From: Taeniopygia guttata | Lineage: Eukaryota > Chordata > Aves > Passeriformes > Estrildidae | DNA: 64,000 bases | Direction: 5' to 3' | Assembly (NCBI RefSeq): GCF_048771995.1 | Contig: NC_133050.1 | Coordinates: forward strand, 2,368,501-2,432,500 | Part shown: positions 53,775 to 64,000 of the stretch, in pieces | Layout of the letters: each line of letters begins with the position of its first letter | Position numbering within the stretch: position 1 is the stretch's first letter | Program-made: the position numbers and the translations under genes | Notes under the pieces: generated by a model | What the model was told of the DNA's origin: nothing | Database searches by the model: none | What the model saw: the letters and a program-made list of their open reading frames with translations, nothing else

Positions 53775-54145
53775 TAGCAGGGCGTCCCCAGCCTGTAATA
53801 ATTAGCACTGACTCCATGATTCCAGAAGGCTGATCAATCACTTTATTACATTATCCTATACTATACTGCTAAGAAACACTCATCGCTCTTGCAGACAGTC
53901 CGATACAGACAGACCAGACTGGTTAATTGAAATCCAAACACCATCACCATTGGCCAATTTAGAAATCACCCTTTGATAAACAAATCTCCATAATACATTC
54001 CACATGTGCACAACAACAGGTGCAGCAAGTGAAGATAAGAATTGTTTCTCGTTCTTTTCTCTGAGCTTTTTCACACCTTCTCACAGCTTCCCAGGAAAAT
54101 CCTGGGAGATCTCTCTCTCTGCTCAGAGGATATGTGATTACCACA
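53775..54145 (-). mobile_element. LTR, copy of the one at 10.9-11.3 kb
   Basis: On the minus strand it starts TGTGGTAATCACATATCC and carries an AATAAAGTG polyadenylation signal (53838-53846 on the plus strand as CACTTTATTA). Its inner end is not defined. It adjoins the preceding element in the opposite orientation. Confidence 0.6.
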
Positions 54146-54149
54146 GGTC

Positions 54150-54545
54150 AGTTGTGACAATGCAGGTCCAAGGACACCACGGTGACACTACGGAACCTCA
54201 TGGAACCAAGGGGCCATTGTGACACTGTGCTGCCTCATGGAATCAAGGAGACCAATGTGAACTCGGGGGCCCAAGGAACCAAGGGTCCATGGTGACCTTG
54301 TGCAGCCACAGTGTCACAGAGGAGCTGTTGTGACACAGTGAGGGCACACAGAGCCCAGGGGCCATTGTGACACATCAGGGCTTTGTGGAACCACGAAGCC
54401 ATTGTGACATTGCAAGGCCTCATGGAAGCACGGGGCCATTGTGACACTGCAGAAGCAAGGGGAACATTGTGACACTCCAGGGCCTCATGGAACCAAGGAG
54501 ATCCTTGTGACACTGTGGGGTCCCATGGAACCAAGGGAACATGGA
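54150..54545 (+). repeat. 37-bp minisatellite, array B
   Basis: This is the same unit as array A, with about ten copies at 36-37 base spacing. It ends in GGGAACATGGAACAGGTCTG, where the 190-bp satellite starts. Confidence 0.8.
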
Positions 54546-56060
54546 ACAGGTCTGGCTGGCTGGGCCTCCTGGGGATCACCTGACAGGTCCAGCTGACCTT
54601 GGCATGTCAAGGGCTGCTTCTCACCTGCCCTGAAGCCCTGGAGCTCTGGGCTTTTCTTCCTATGGGAGAGAACTCTCCTTCTCCTCCAGGGTTCCATGGC
54701 CAAAATTGGGATTCCTCCTCCAAAACTCCGTACATCCAAGGAATGCTCCCAAGTGAAAGCTGCCAGGACAGACAGGTCTGGCTGCCCTTGGCCTCTTGAG
54801 AGATGTATCTCATCTGCTTTTGAAACACTGGGGCTTGGTGCTTTCCTTCCAATGTAAATAGTTGTCCTTCTCAAGGTGACCGTGGTCAAAATTGAGATTC
54901 CTCCTCCCAAATTCCATGTATCCAAGAATTCCTCCATTACAAAACCTGCCAGGAAGAACAGGTCTGGTTGGCTGAGCCTCCCAGGAGCCATCTCTTTCTT
55001 CTTCTGCCTTTGAATCACTTGGGCTCTGTGTTTTCCTTCCTATGGAAAAGAACTGTCCTTCTTATCTACACTGAAATGGCCAAATTTGGGGTTCCACCTC
55101 CCAAATTCCCTATATCCAAGGGTTGCTTTCAGACAAAAGCTACCAGGGCAAAGAGGTCTGGCTGGCCTAGACCTCTGATGGCAGCCTTTCATCTGCCCCT
55201 GAAACATTGGTGTTCTGTGCTTTCCTTCCTTTGGAAAAAGAAACATCATTCAACTCCAGGTGTCCATGTCTGAAATTGGGATTCCACCTCTAAAATTCCC
55301 TATATCCAAGGGTTGCTCCCAGACAAAGTCTGCCAGTACCATCAAGTCTGGCTGGCCTTGGCCTCTGGTGGCTGCCGCTGCCACACTGGGGCTCGGTTCT
55401 TTCCTTCCCATGGAGATCACTGTGACACTGTGGGCACCTCATGGAACCAAGGGGATCATTGTGGCACCACTGGAGCCCCTGGAACCAAGGTGCCATGGTG
55501 ACACCGCGGGGCTTCATGGACCCAGAGACCATTATGGCTCTGTGGGGCCTGATGGAACCGTGGAGACCATTCCGACCCTTCAGGGCCTGGTGTCACCAAG
55601 GTGGCATTGTGACACCTCAGGGCCTCCTGGAAGCAAGGGACCATTGGGACACTGTGGGGCCCCATGGAAGCGAGGGAACGTGGAACAGGTCTGGCTGGCT
55701 TGGCCTGCCAGGGGCCACCTGGCAGGTCTGGCTGATTTTTGGATGTCAAGGGCTGCCTTTCATCAGCTTCTGGAACACTCCTCTGTATGGAAAAATCCAT
55801 CTGTTATTTCAGATGTCCATTGCCAAAATTGGTACCCTCCCTAAAAAATTTCCTATTTCTGAGGATATCTCTTCAAACAAAATCTGTCAGCTCTGGCTGG
55901 CCTTTGCATTTGGTGGTCACCTCTCATCTGCCCCTAAAACAGTGGTGCTCTGTTCCTTCATTCCTATGGAAAAGAACTGGTCTTCATGTCCAGGAACCAC
56001 GGCCAAAATTAGAATTGGCCACCAAGCCTGGCCAGGGTTGTGTAACCATCTGCAGGCCCC
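54546..56060 (+). repeat. About 190-bp satellite-like tandem repeat
   Basis: GGTCTGGCTGG or a close variant recurs at about 54549, 54774, 54960, 55156, 55345, 55688 and 55894. Each unit also holds GGCCAAAATTGGGATTCC, CCAAATTCCCTATATCCAAG and GTGCTTTCCTTCCTATGG motifs. One unit is interrupted by minisatellite array C. Confidence 0.85.
55415..55688 (+). repeat. 37-bp minisatellite, array C, inside the satellite
   Basis: About seven units of the array A/B type lie between two 190-bp units. The right junction (GGGAACGTGGAACAGGTCTG) is the same as that of array B, so the composite was probably duplicated as a block. Confidence 0.75.
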
Positions 56061-57154
56061 AGGGAAGATATTGACTCTGCCAGTGCTGCCATCCTCCCTC
56101 CAGTGAGAGAAAAGGACACAGGGCAGGCACACAGAGCAGCAACATGAAGACACCGAGGTCAATGAAGACGAAGTTGAGTTCCAGGTGGGAGGGATGAGGA
56201 GATGCCTTGATCTTGGGGCTGAAATCCGCTGCTAAAGCTATGGAGAAGGATGTCATTGATACATCAGACTCTCTTTTTCCCTATAAGGCATTGAAAAATA
56301 TGGGGAGATGACTTGTTCAGCAAAGGCCTCCATGCTTAAGTGAGCAAATGTTGAAGTAGCTGTGATCCCATGAGACGTTTGAACAGAGAAACAGAGCAAA
56401 GTGATGAGACCCTGTGCCCTCAGGAGAGAAGAAGACCTCTGTTCCAAGAGATGAAGATGATTTCAGAAACAGATGAAGAGAACCTTTGCTCTTAACTCAT
56501 CTTGAAACTAATACCCCATAAGTTGACATGGCCCATAAATACTACTGTGGGAAAGGCTGTGAAAAAAATGGGAGGGACTTCACAATTACAGAACTTTCCA
56601 GGCAGCTGCTATTTGTGGAAATGAAAAGCCATGAGATAACTTTTTTCTTCTGGAGAAGTCTCAATAACATTAACAAGGGGAACTTCTCTCTATAACTGAA
56701 GTGAAGAAAGACTATTCTAGAGGTGTTAAACTGATTGCAAATTGTAGTTTTTTTTCTTTACATAGTCAGGTTGTATGGAAAAAGGAAGGTTCCGAAAGTT
56801 TTGTTCTGATCCATATTACTCTTTCTTTTAGTTACTGTTAGTAAACTTTTCTTTATACCCTTTTAAAATTTTGAGCCTACTTTGCCTTTCTCCTAATCCT
56901 ACCTCACAGCAGGAAATGAGTATGTATATTCTAGTGAGTGCACTGGTAATTAGCCAACCCTGAACCCACCATGCTAATTGATGCACTGGCTGAGAAATCT
57001 CCAATAGGTGAACCAAAACCACTACAGAAACTTCCTGATGAACTGCACTAGACAAGAGGGAAATCAAGGCAGAGCCATGGTTTGTCAGGACTTGCTTGAT
57101 CCTAATGAGCCCCGTGGTGCATTTGGAACTGAGCCCGGGAACCTCAGGGCCTGA
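56061..57154. other. No gene recognised
   Basis: There are no splice-bounded open exons and no recognisable repeat. It becomes AT-richer from 56500. Confidence 0.4.
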
Positions 57155-57740
57155 GAGGAGATTGCACAAACCTTTCCAGGAGTCAATGGCAGAGGAAACA
57201 CCCAAAGTATCTCCTCCAGCCATTAATGGGACCCACTGTGGTCCATCTCCAACACAGGCTCCTCATGAACTCCTTGGGGGAGAGAAATGGAAGCCAGAAT
57301 GGCACAAAAACCTCTCAGAGACTCAGTGTGGAATGGACAATCCAAAGTACTTTAAGAACCTTGAGGATCTCAAAGCATTAGTGAGCCCTACTGAGTGTCA
57401 GTACAAATCTCTCAAGGGACTCATTAAAGCAGATAATTGGGGCCATGATTGCACAAACCTCTCAGAGTCTGGATCAAAAGGGAAACACCAAGTACCTTAA
57501 AAGAACTGAAGTACCTTGAAGCATTAGTGAGCCCCGCTGAGTGTTGTTCCTGACAAAGCCTCTCCAGGGACTCATTAAAGCAGATAATTGGAGGCCAGGA
57601 TTGCACAAACCTCTCAGAGACTCCAAGGCAAAAGCCAAAGTCCTTTGAAAAACCTGCAGTTCCTGGGAGCATGAGGGAGCCCCCAGGGCCATTCCTGACC
57701 AAGGCTCCCCAGGGACTCCTTCCAGCAGATCCTTGAGGCC
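57155..57740 (+). repeat. About 150-bp tandem repeat, four diverged units
   Basis: GATTGCACAAACCTCTCAGA recurs near 57160 (variant), 57297 (variant), 57448 and 57599. Each is followed by AAAGTAC, AGCATTAGTGAGCCC and GGGACTCATTAAAGCAGATA blocks. The last unit is the most diverged. Confidence 0.75.
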
Positions 57741-60333
57741 ACTGGGATGTGGGTAGGGGGGGATGCTGAGGGCAGGACAAGGGGGTGACAGTGCCCAGCC
57801 TGGCTGGGGCTGTGCCAGGAGGCCCCAGGGCCTCAGGACAAGGTGTCTCCTCACAGCCCTTGGTGGCACAGACCCTGCTGTGCCCCAGGGCACCAAGACT
57901 TGGCTTCTCTTTGTCCCCACCTGTCATCAGTGCCTCCAGTTCTCTGCTCTGCCTGGGGCCTGGGGACACTTTCTCAGTCGTGTCCCTCAGTGGGACCCAT
58001 TAAAAGTCCAAGAAACTTTGGAGCTGGATTGTGACTTGGAGTTCTGGAGAGGTTTCTGCAGCTCCCTCTCAGGGCCTGATGTTCAGGGCCTGAGCACAAA
58101 GCCCCAGAGGGTCATTAAAGTCCTTGTGCTGTGTCTGTGCTGCTGAGCTGGGCCGGGCTCCTGGCACAGAGGGTGATCCTGGTAACCAAGCAGAGCTTCA
58201 AAAGCACATTTCTCTTGCTGAGCAGCTCTTCTCCCAGCCCAGCAGGGCTGGGGCACTGCCTGCAGCCAGCCCGGGCACAGCACAGAGGCACAGAGAGCTT
58301 CAATCAGTCAGGGCTGGGAAGGGGCTGAGAAGTGCCTGGGGCAGAATCACTGCCAGCCCTTGGCACAGGAACCTCTGGCTGCAGGACAATGCAGCTGCAG
58401 CTCCTGGAGCGATCTCCTAAAGCTGGAACATCCCAATGCCCACAGCCCCTGTGAGTGCATTCTCTGCTCATCTCCTGTGCAGAGCAGCCAGGGGTGCCCA
58501 GGGCTGTCCTGCAGAGCAGGGTCCTGCAGCCCAGGGCGCTGTGCTGGGCCAGGACTCTGCTGCCTGCCAGGGACAGCTCTCAGCCGGCCCTGGAGCTGCT
58601 CCCAGCGCTGGCCAGGAGCTGTGGGGGGAAGGAGCCACCCTGAGCAGGGCAGGTGCTGCTGCTGAGAGGGGCTGGGTGGGGCAGGGCTGCTCCCAGCTCC
58701 AGACCAGCCTGGGCACAGCTCCGGAGGGCACTTCCCAAAGAAGGTAAGCCTGGGGTGGCTGTAAAGATCAGGAGCTTTCCTGAGAGTGTTTTCAATTTCC
58801 TGCTTGGAGAAGGATGGGAAATTTGGGGTGATGATGAAAAGTATTTTGCCTTTTATACATTTTTCAGATATCTGTAGCTCTATAAATTACTATTATATAG
58901 TTATAAAACTATAAAACTTACCTAACTCTATTAATTAATTAACTCTATTAAACTACTATTATGTTCTTATTTTACTGTAATCCTTAACTGACTCTAGTAT
59001 GTTTCCTGCCTAGCTCTTAGATTTTAGAACAATAAGCTGACTGTCTAAATGCATTCCTGAAATATTGTATAGTCTTATTATCATGAAGAGTGCCTACAAG
59101 AAGAATATTTTGGTTTTTGACAACAATGTAAGCAGTCATAAATAAAACTGGGGCAAAGAAGCCCTTGGACCTACTCCAATGGGTTGAGCCAGGGGTGTAT
59201 AACTGGGGCAACTGAATTTCCTACTGGATGTTCCTGTTAAATATCCTAAATAATCGACCTTAATAAATTGTTTACATCAGGGGCTGGGTATGCTCCATTT
59301 CAACTGGGACGCCTGGAAGCTTCCAATAAAGGTCTGATTTTTACTTTACTGTTCTAACACTGTGGCAAGGGGGATGAGAAAAGCAGAACAGGAATTGTAA
59401 TCCCAGAATGACAGAACATTCTGAGTTGAAAGGGACACACAGGATCATCACAGGAATGTTTGAACATTTACAGAGTGTCCAGAACTGTGACTTTGGGTGG
59501 TCAGTCTCTCTGCTGGGAGCCTCCCAAAGGGCCTTCAGCCACTCCTCAGCCCGGACAGCAGCAGCATCACCTCTGCAGGGCCCAGCAGGGCTCTCCTGAG
59601 CTGCCCTTGCCCAGCTGCACACAGAGCCTGCCCCAGCCAGGGCCCTGCACACAGGCAGGTTTCTGTAGGGCCGGGCCGAGGGCACACAGGGTGGGATGGG
59701 CTCTGCTGGCAGGGACAAGGCACCTCTCAGGAGGGAATGTCCAGGGCCAGGGAGATGCTCAGGGAAGGAGAGGGGGCTGAACAGAGCAGTGCTGGGGGAA
59801 CAAGCCCATCCAGCCCCTCACCTGCCCTCAGCCACAGGGAATCCTTTGTCTCTCACATCTCTCAGTGGCAAACTCTGAGTGCAGCAGGAATGCTGGGGAT
59901 TTCTGACCTCAGAGGGCCAGGAATGATGTGTAGGTAGGAAAACAATTCCTAAAACAACTCCTGCCATCTATTTCCCTTAGAAGTGTGAGTGCAGATAGTA
60001 CCAAGCCTTCCTGCAATAGGAATTATTCCCCTGACAAATCCTGAATATCCAGCCTTGTCCCTCTGCCACAGGGCCACAAGCCCCGGGCAGTGGGGCAGGG
60101 ATAGCTCCCTGAGAGCCCCCTTAAACAGGCTTGGCTGCTCCTGGCACACTCAGCCAGCACAACTGGAGCTCAGGCAGGGACCTGGGTGAAGGTTTTCCCA
60201 GAGCAGGAACAAGGGTGGCTGAGTCCCAGCAGGACAGGCTGCAGGGAATGGCCCAGGTTTGGCTCCAAACAGCCTCTCCTGACTTGTCCCTGTCCTTTCT
60301 CCATGACCAGGTGCCCATGTGCAGCCACAGCAA
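57741..60333. other. Upstream region of the olfactory receptor; no other gene seen
   Basis: 58840-59340 is AT-rich and ends with AATAAAGGTCTGATTTTTAC, which may be part of a worn LTR. A short minus-strand CR1 3'-end stub may lie at 59400-59455 (CAGAATGACAGAACA). Nothing else was recognised. The receptor promoter and 5' UTR exons probably lie within this stretch. Confidence 0.35.
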
Positions 60334-61254
60334 ATGTCCAACAGCAGCTCCATCAGCCACTTCCTCCTGCTGGCACTGGCAGACACGCGGCAGCTGCAGC
60401 TCCTGCACTTCTGCCTCTTCCTGGGCATCTCCCTGGCTGCCCTCCTGGGCAACGGCCTCATCATCAGCGCCGTAGCCTGCGGCCACCACCTGCACACGCC
60501 CATGTTCTTCTTCCTGCTCCACCTGGCCCTCAGCGACCTGGGCTCCATCTGCACCACTGTCCCCACAGCCCTGCACAATTACCTCTGGGACACCAGGGAC
60601 ATCTCCTACACAGTACGTTCTGCTCTGGTATTTCTGCTTATCTTCTTCATGGGAGCAGAGTATTCCCTCCTGACCATCATGTGCGATGACCACTACATGT
60701 CCCTGTGCAAAGCCCTGCACTACGGGACCCTCCTGGGCAGCAGAGCTTGTGCCCACATGGCAGCAGCTGCCTGGGCCAGTGCCTTTCTCTATTCCCTGCT
60801 GCACCCGGCCAAAACATTTTCCCTGCCCCTGTGCCTGGGACAGTTCTTCTGTGAAATCCCCCAGATCCTCAAGCTCTCTTGATCCAAATCCTACCTCAGA
60901 GAACTTGGGCTCATTGCTGTTAGTGCCTGTTTAGGACTCAGATGTTTTGTGTTCATTGTTTTCTCCTATGTGCAGATCTTCAGGGCTGTGCTGAGGATCC
61001 CCTCTGACCAGGGACGGCACAAAGCCTTTTCCACCTGCCTCCCTCACCTGGCCGTGGTCTCCCTTTTCTTAAGCACTGTCATGTTTGCTCACCTGAAGCC
61101 CTCCTCCATCTCCTCCCCATCCCTGGATCTGGCCCTGTCAGTTCTGTACTCGGTGGTGCCTCCAGCCCTGAACCCCCTCATCTACAGCCTGAGGAACCAG
61201 GAGCTCAAGGCTGCAGTGTGGACACTGATGACTGGATGCTTTCAGGAACATTAA
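60334..61254 (+). pseudogene. Group-14-type olfactory receptor with one stop
   Basis: Olfactory receptors are seven-helix GPCRs of sensory neurons. One intronless frame runs from ATG at 60334 (MSNSSSISHF, with an N-glycosylation site) to TAA at 61252, the usual length of about 306 codons. TGA at 60880-60882 falls in the second extracellular loop, where a conserved Cys is usual, and the frame reopens unchanged after it. Helix 1 GN motif (LLGNGLI), HTPMFFF, KAFSTCLPHL and NPLIYSLRN are present. The MAYDRY motif at the end of helix 3 reads MCDDHYMSLC, so the DRY arginine is replaced by His. Text style matches the OR14 families that are expanded in birds. It is a pseudogene, or a segregating one. 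Confidence 0.88.
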
Positions 61255-61559
61255 CCTGCTGAACAATTTATCTAAATCACATGTAATAAAAGTCATCTTT
61301 GATACTTCTATTTGGTTTCTGTTTGGAGGCTCTTTTTCTTTGTTTTACTATGTTAATCTTGTCCACAATGAAATCACATGGTTTGTGCCATTTCTCTTTT
61401 TGATTCTCTCCACCTTCCCTGTGCCCACAGACTGTGTCAAGGAGGGGCTGTGCTCTTGGTGCCTTTAAAGGAACTAAAGGAACTCCCAGTGAAGTTTTCT
61501 GCAGAGATGCCCTTTTGTTGCCTTCTCTGGAGCTGCAGCAGCAATGTCTGTGTGCAGAG

Positions 61560-61920
61560 CTGGGGCAGATCAGTGCTGGCACAGCAGCTCTGCTCCTGCT
61601 GGCCACACCATTCCTGATCCAGGCCAGGAGCCATTGGCCTTCTTGGCCACCTGGGCACACTGGTGGCTCATGTCCAGCCTGCTGTCCATCAGTCCCTGCA
61701 GGTCCCTTTCTGCCTGGCTGCTGTCCAGCCACTCTGTCCCCAGCCTGTAGTACTGCAGGGGTTGTTGTGGCCAAAGTGCAGGACCCGGCACTTGGACTTG
61801 TTAAACCTCACCTTGTTGGGTTTGGGCCCTGGATCCAGCCTGTCCAGGGCCCTGTGCAGAGCCCTCCTACCCTCCAGCAGATCAACAGTCACACCCAGCT
61901 TGGTGTCATCTGCAAAGATG
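61560..61920 (-). mobile_element. CR1 LINE ORF2 fragment
   Basis: On the minus strand it encodes the same segment as 46406-46640 ([20 protein letters not shown]) with frame breaks. It abuts minisatellite array D at its 5' side. Confidence 0.75.
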
Positions 61921-61924
61921 TCCT

Positions 61925-62510
61925 TGGTTCCATGTGTCCCTTCAGTGTCACAAAGTCCCTTTGGTTACACCAGGCCCTGCACTGTCACACTGGTCTCCTT
62001 GGTTCCACGGGGCCCCAAAATGTGACAATGGACTCCTTTGTTCCGTGGGGCTTCACAGTGTCACAATGTTCTCGTTGGTGCCGCAGTTTCACAGTGGCCC
62101 CTCGGTTCCATGGGGCCCCAGGGTGTCACAAAGGCCCCATGGTCACATGAGGTCCCACACTGTCACAATGCTCTCTGTGCTTCCACAAGTCCCCTCAGTG
62201 TCACAATGGACTCCTTGTTTCCACGAGGCCACACAGTGTCACAAGGGCCTTCCAGATTCCTGGAGGCCCCAGAGTGTCACAGTGGCCCCTTGGTTACACA
62301 AGGTCCTGCAGTGTCACAATGTCCCCTCGGTTCCATGAGGCCCCGCAGTGTCACCATGGCCTCTGTGGTTCCACCAGGACCCAGTGTCACGGGGACTCCC
62401 TAGTTCCATTGGGCCCCAGAGCACCACAATGGAGCCCTGGTTCTATGGGCCTGCACAGTGTCACCATGGTCCTCTTAGTTCCACCAGGACCTGCAGGGTC
62501 ACAATGGCTC
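61925..62510 (-). repeat. 37-bp minisatellite, array D (inverted)
   Basis: This is the reverse complement of the array A unit, with about 15 copies. As in array A, the CR1 fragment on its 3' side starts at the DDTKL codons. Confidence 0.8.
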
Positions 62511-62519
62511 CAGAGCATC

Positions 62520-63470
62520 CCAATCATCACAGAATGACAGAATCAAATAGGCTGGAAAAGACCTTTGGGATCATCAAGTCCAACCAATGCCCTAATACCG
62601 CCTTGTCACCCAGAAATGCCACTGAATGCCACTGGAGAGGGACAGTGACTCTGCCACCTCCCCCCTGGCCTGCCCATTCCAATGCCCACTCACCCTTTCT
62701 GTGAAGAACTTCTTCCTCTTGTCCAGCCTAAACCTCCCCTGGTGCTGTGTCTCCTTGTCCTGCCCTCCAGCAGATCCACACTCACACCCAGCTCGGTGTC
62801 ACCTGCAAATTTGGGGATGGTGGGCTTGATCCCCTCCCCCAGATCATCAGTGAAGATGTTAAACAGGGCTGGGCCCAACACAGATCCCTGGGGACAGCAC
62901 CAGGGACTGGACACCAGCTGGGTGCAGCACCATCCCCACCCCTCTCTGGGCCCAGCCTCCAGCCAGCTCTTCCATCTCCCAGCCAGGAGGGAACCTGCCC
63001 AAGCCGTGGGCTGCAGCTTTTCCAGGGAATGCTGTCACAGACAGTGTCCAAGGCTTTGCTGAAGTCCAGATGGACACATCCACAGCCTTTCCCACATCCA
63101 CAGGTGGGTCACCTGGTTATAAAAGGAGATCAGGGTGCTCAGGCAGGACCTGCTCCTCCTAAATCCACGCTGGCTGGCTCTGACCCCTCGGCCATCCTGT
63201 GGGTGCCCTGTGGTGGCACTCAAGGTGATCTGTTCCATAACCTTGCTGGGCACCGAGGTCAGGCTGACAGGCCTGGAGTTCCCCAGATCCTCCTTCCAGC
63301 CCTTCTTGGGGATGGGCTCACACTGGCACCTCCAGTGCTCTGGGACCTCCCTGGTGAGCCAGGACTGATGGTAAATGATGGGGAGCAGCTTGGGGAGCTC
63401 ATCCATCAGCTCCCTCCTCCCCCTAGGATGGATCCCATCCCATCCCATACACCTGTGAGCATCTGAGTGG
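62520..63470 (-). mobile_element. CR1 LINE, RT C-terminal part to 3' end
   Basis: On the minus strand, RPVSLTSVPSKVMEQI and RGFRRSRSCLSTLISFYNQV are CR1 reverse transcriptase, followed by later ORF2 sequence. The 3' end lies near 62521 (CACAGAATGACAGAATC on the plus strand). It carries several frame breaks. Confidence 0.8.
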
Positions 63471-63479
63471 CTCAGCAGG

Positions 63480-64000
63480 TCACCAGCTGCTTCCTCCTGG
63501 ATTACAGGGGGCTGTTCTGCTCCCTGTGCCCATCTGCCAGCTCAGGAGAAAACTTGTCCTGAGGACAACCTGTCCATATATTGAAAATTGATACAAACAA
63601 GCTGTTAAGAAGTTTGGCTTTTCTTTATGTTTAGTTACTATGTTTTCCACTGCATCAAATAAAGTGTAGAGGTTCTCCTTATCCCACGTTTTGCTATGAA
63701 TTTATTCATAGACACATTTTTTTATTATTTTTCACAGAAGTGGCCAGAATAATCTCTTATTGACATTTCACCTCTTTCCTTTTTTTTTCTGCATGACGTA
63801 ACAACATCCTAAAACACTTGCTAAGTTCCCTGACCTTCTGTCCAAACTTAATGCACCCTCTTCTTTCCCCTGAATTCCCACAAAAGCTCCATGGGCAGTC
63901 AGGGCAGTCATTTTCCTCACCAGCTCATTTTTTCCCACACTGGGACAGGCTGCTCCTTCCTCCTTAAGATTACTTTCTGGAAATGTGCATGTGTCCGTCC
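63480..64000. other. No gene recognised
   Basis: AT-rich sequence without exons or known repeats. Confidence 0.4.

Overview
The window looks like an accessory, repeat-rich region of a bird genome, most likely a songbird. The evidence is the mix of families: several CR1 LINE fragments, avian ERVK/ERVL-type LTRs, and an alpharetrovirus-like provirus. With these sit members of gene families that are multi-copy in passerines: MROH HEAT-repeat genes, PIM-like kinases, C2H2 zinc fingers and group-14-type olfactory receptors. Genes have introns, so coding regions were read as exon chains from splice sites and codon phase. No annotation or database was available.

Layout. 2.06-4.02 kb: four exons of a nuclear-pore gp210 (NUP210) copy with lesions. 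4.5-9.1 kb: ten exons of an unrecognised single-pass membrane protein, built from tandemly duplicated phase-1 exons. 9.1-18.1 kb: LTRs and anonymous sequence. 18.17-23.44 kb: a complete, open, 15-exon MROH-family gene encoding 738 residues. 23.64-31.80 kb: a minus-strand provirus with both LTRs, gag, pro, pol and env. 31.8-37.3 kb: an ERVL-type LTR, a PIM-like kinase gene broken in exon 4, and a more decayed PIM copy. 37.4-45.03 kb: AT-rich sequence with two exons of a class-3 semaphorin copy that has a stop. 45.1-54.5 kb: LTRs in both orientations, minisatellites, CR1 and a five-finger zinc-finger gene. 54.5-57.7 kb: satellite-like tandem repeats. 60.3-61.25 kb: an olfactory receptor with one stop codon. 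61.5-63.5 kb: CR1 and a minisatellite on the minus strand.

Three items are most worth following. First, the membrane-protein gene at 4.5-9.1 kb matches no family I know. Second, the provirus has ALV-like gag-pol signals, including an A AAT TTA slip site and a gag-leader splice donor, but carries a gammaretrovirus-type env and a tRNA-Phe primer site; pol and env each carry one in-frame stop. Third, a 41-bp minisatellite at 51.5-51.8 kb repeats a perfect RFX X-box. Intron-bearing fragments of NUP210 and a semaphorin sit beside multi-copy families, so the region looks assembled by segmental duplication. An accessory chromosome (W or germline-restricted) is possible but not shown by the sequence.
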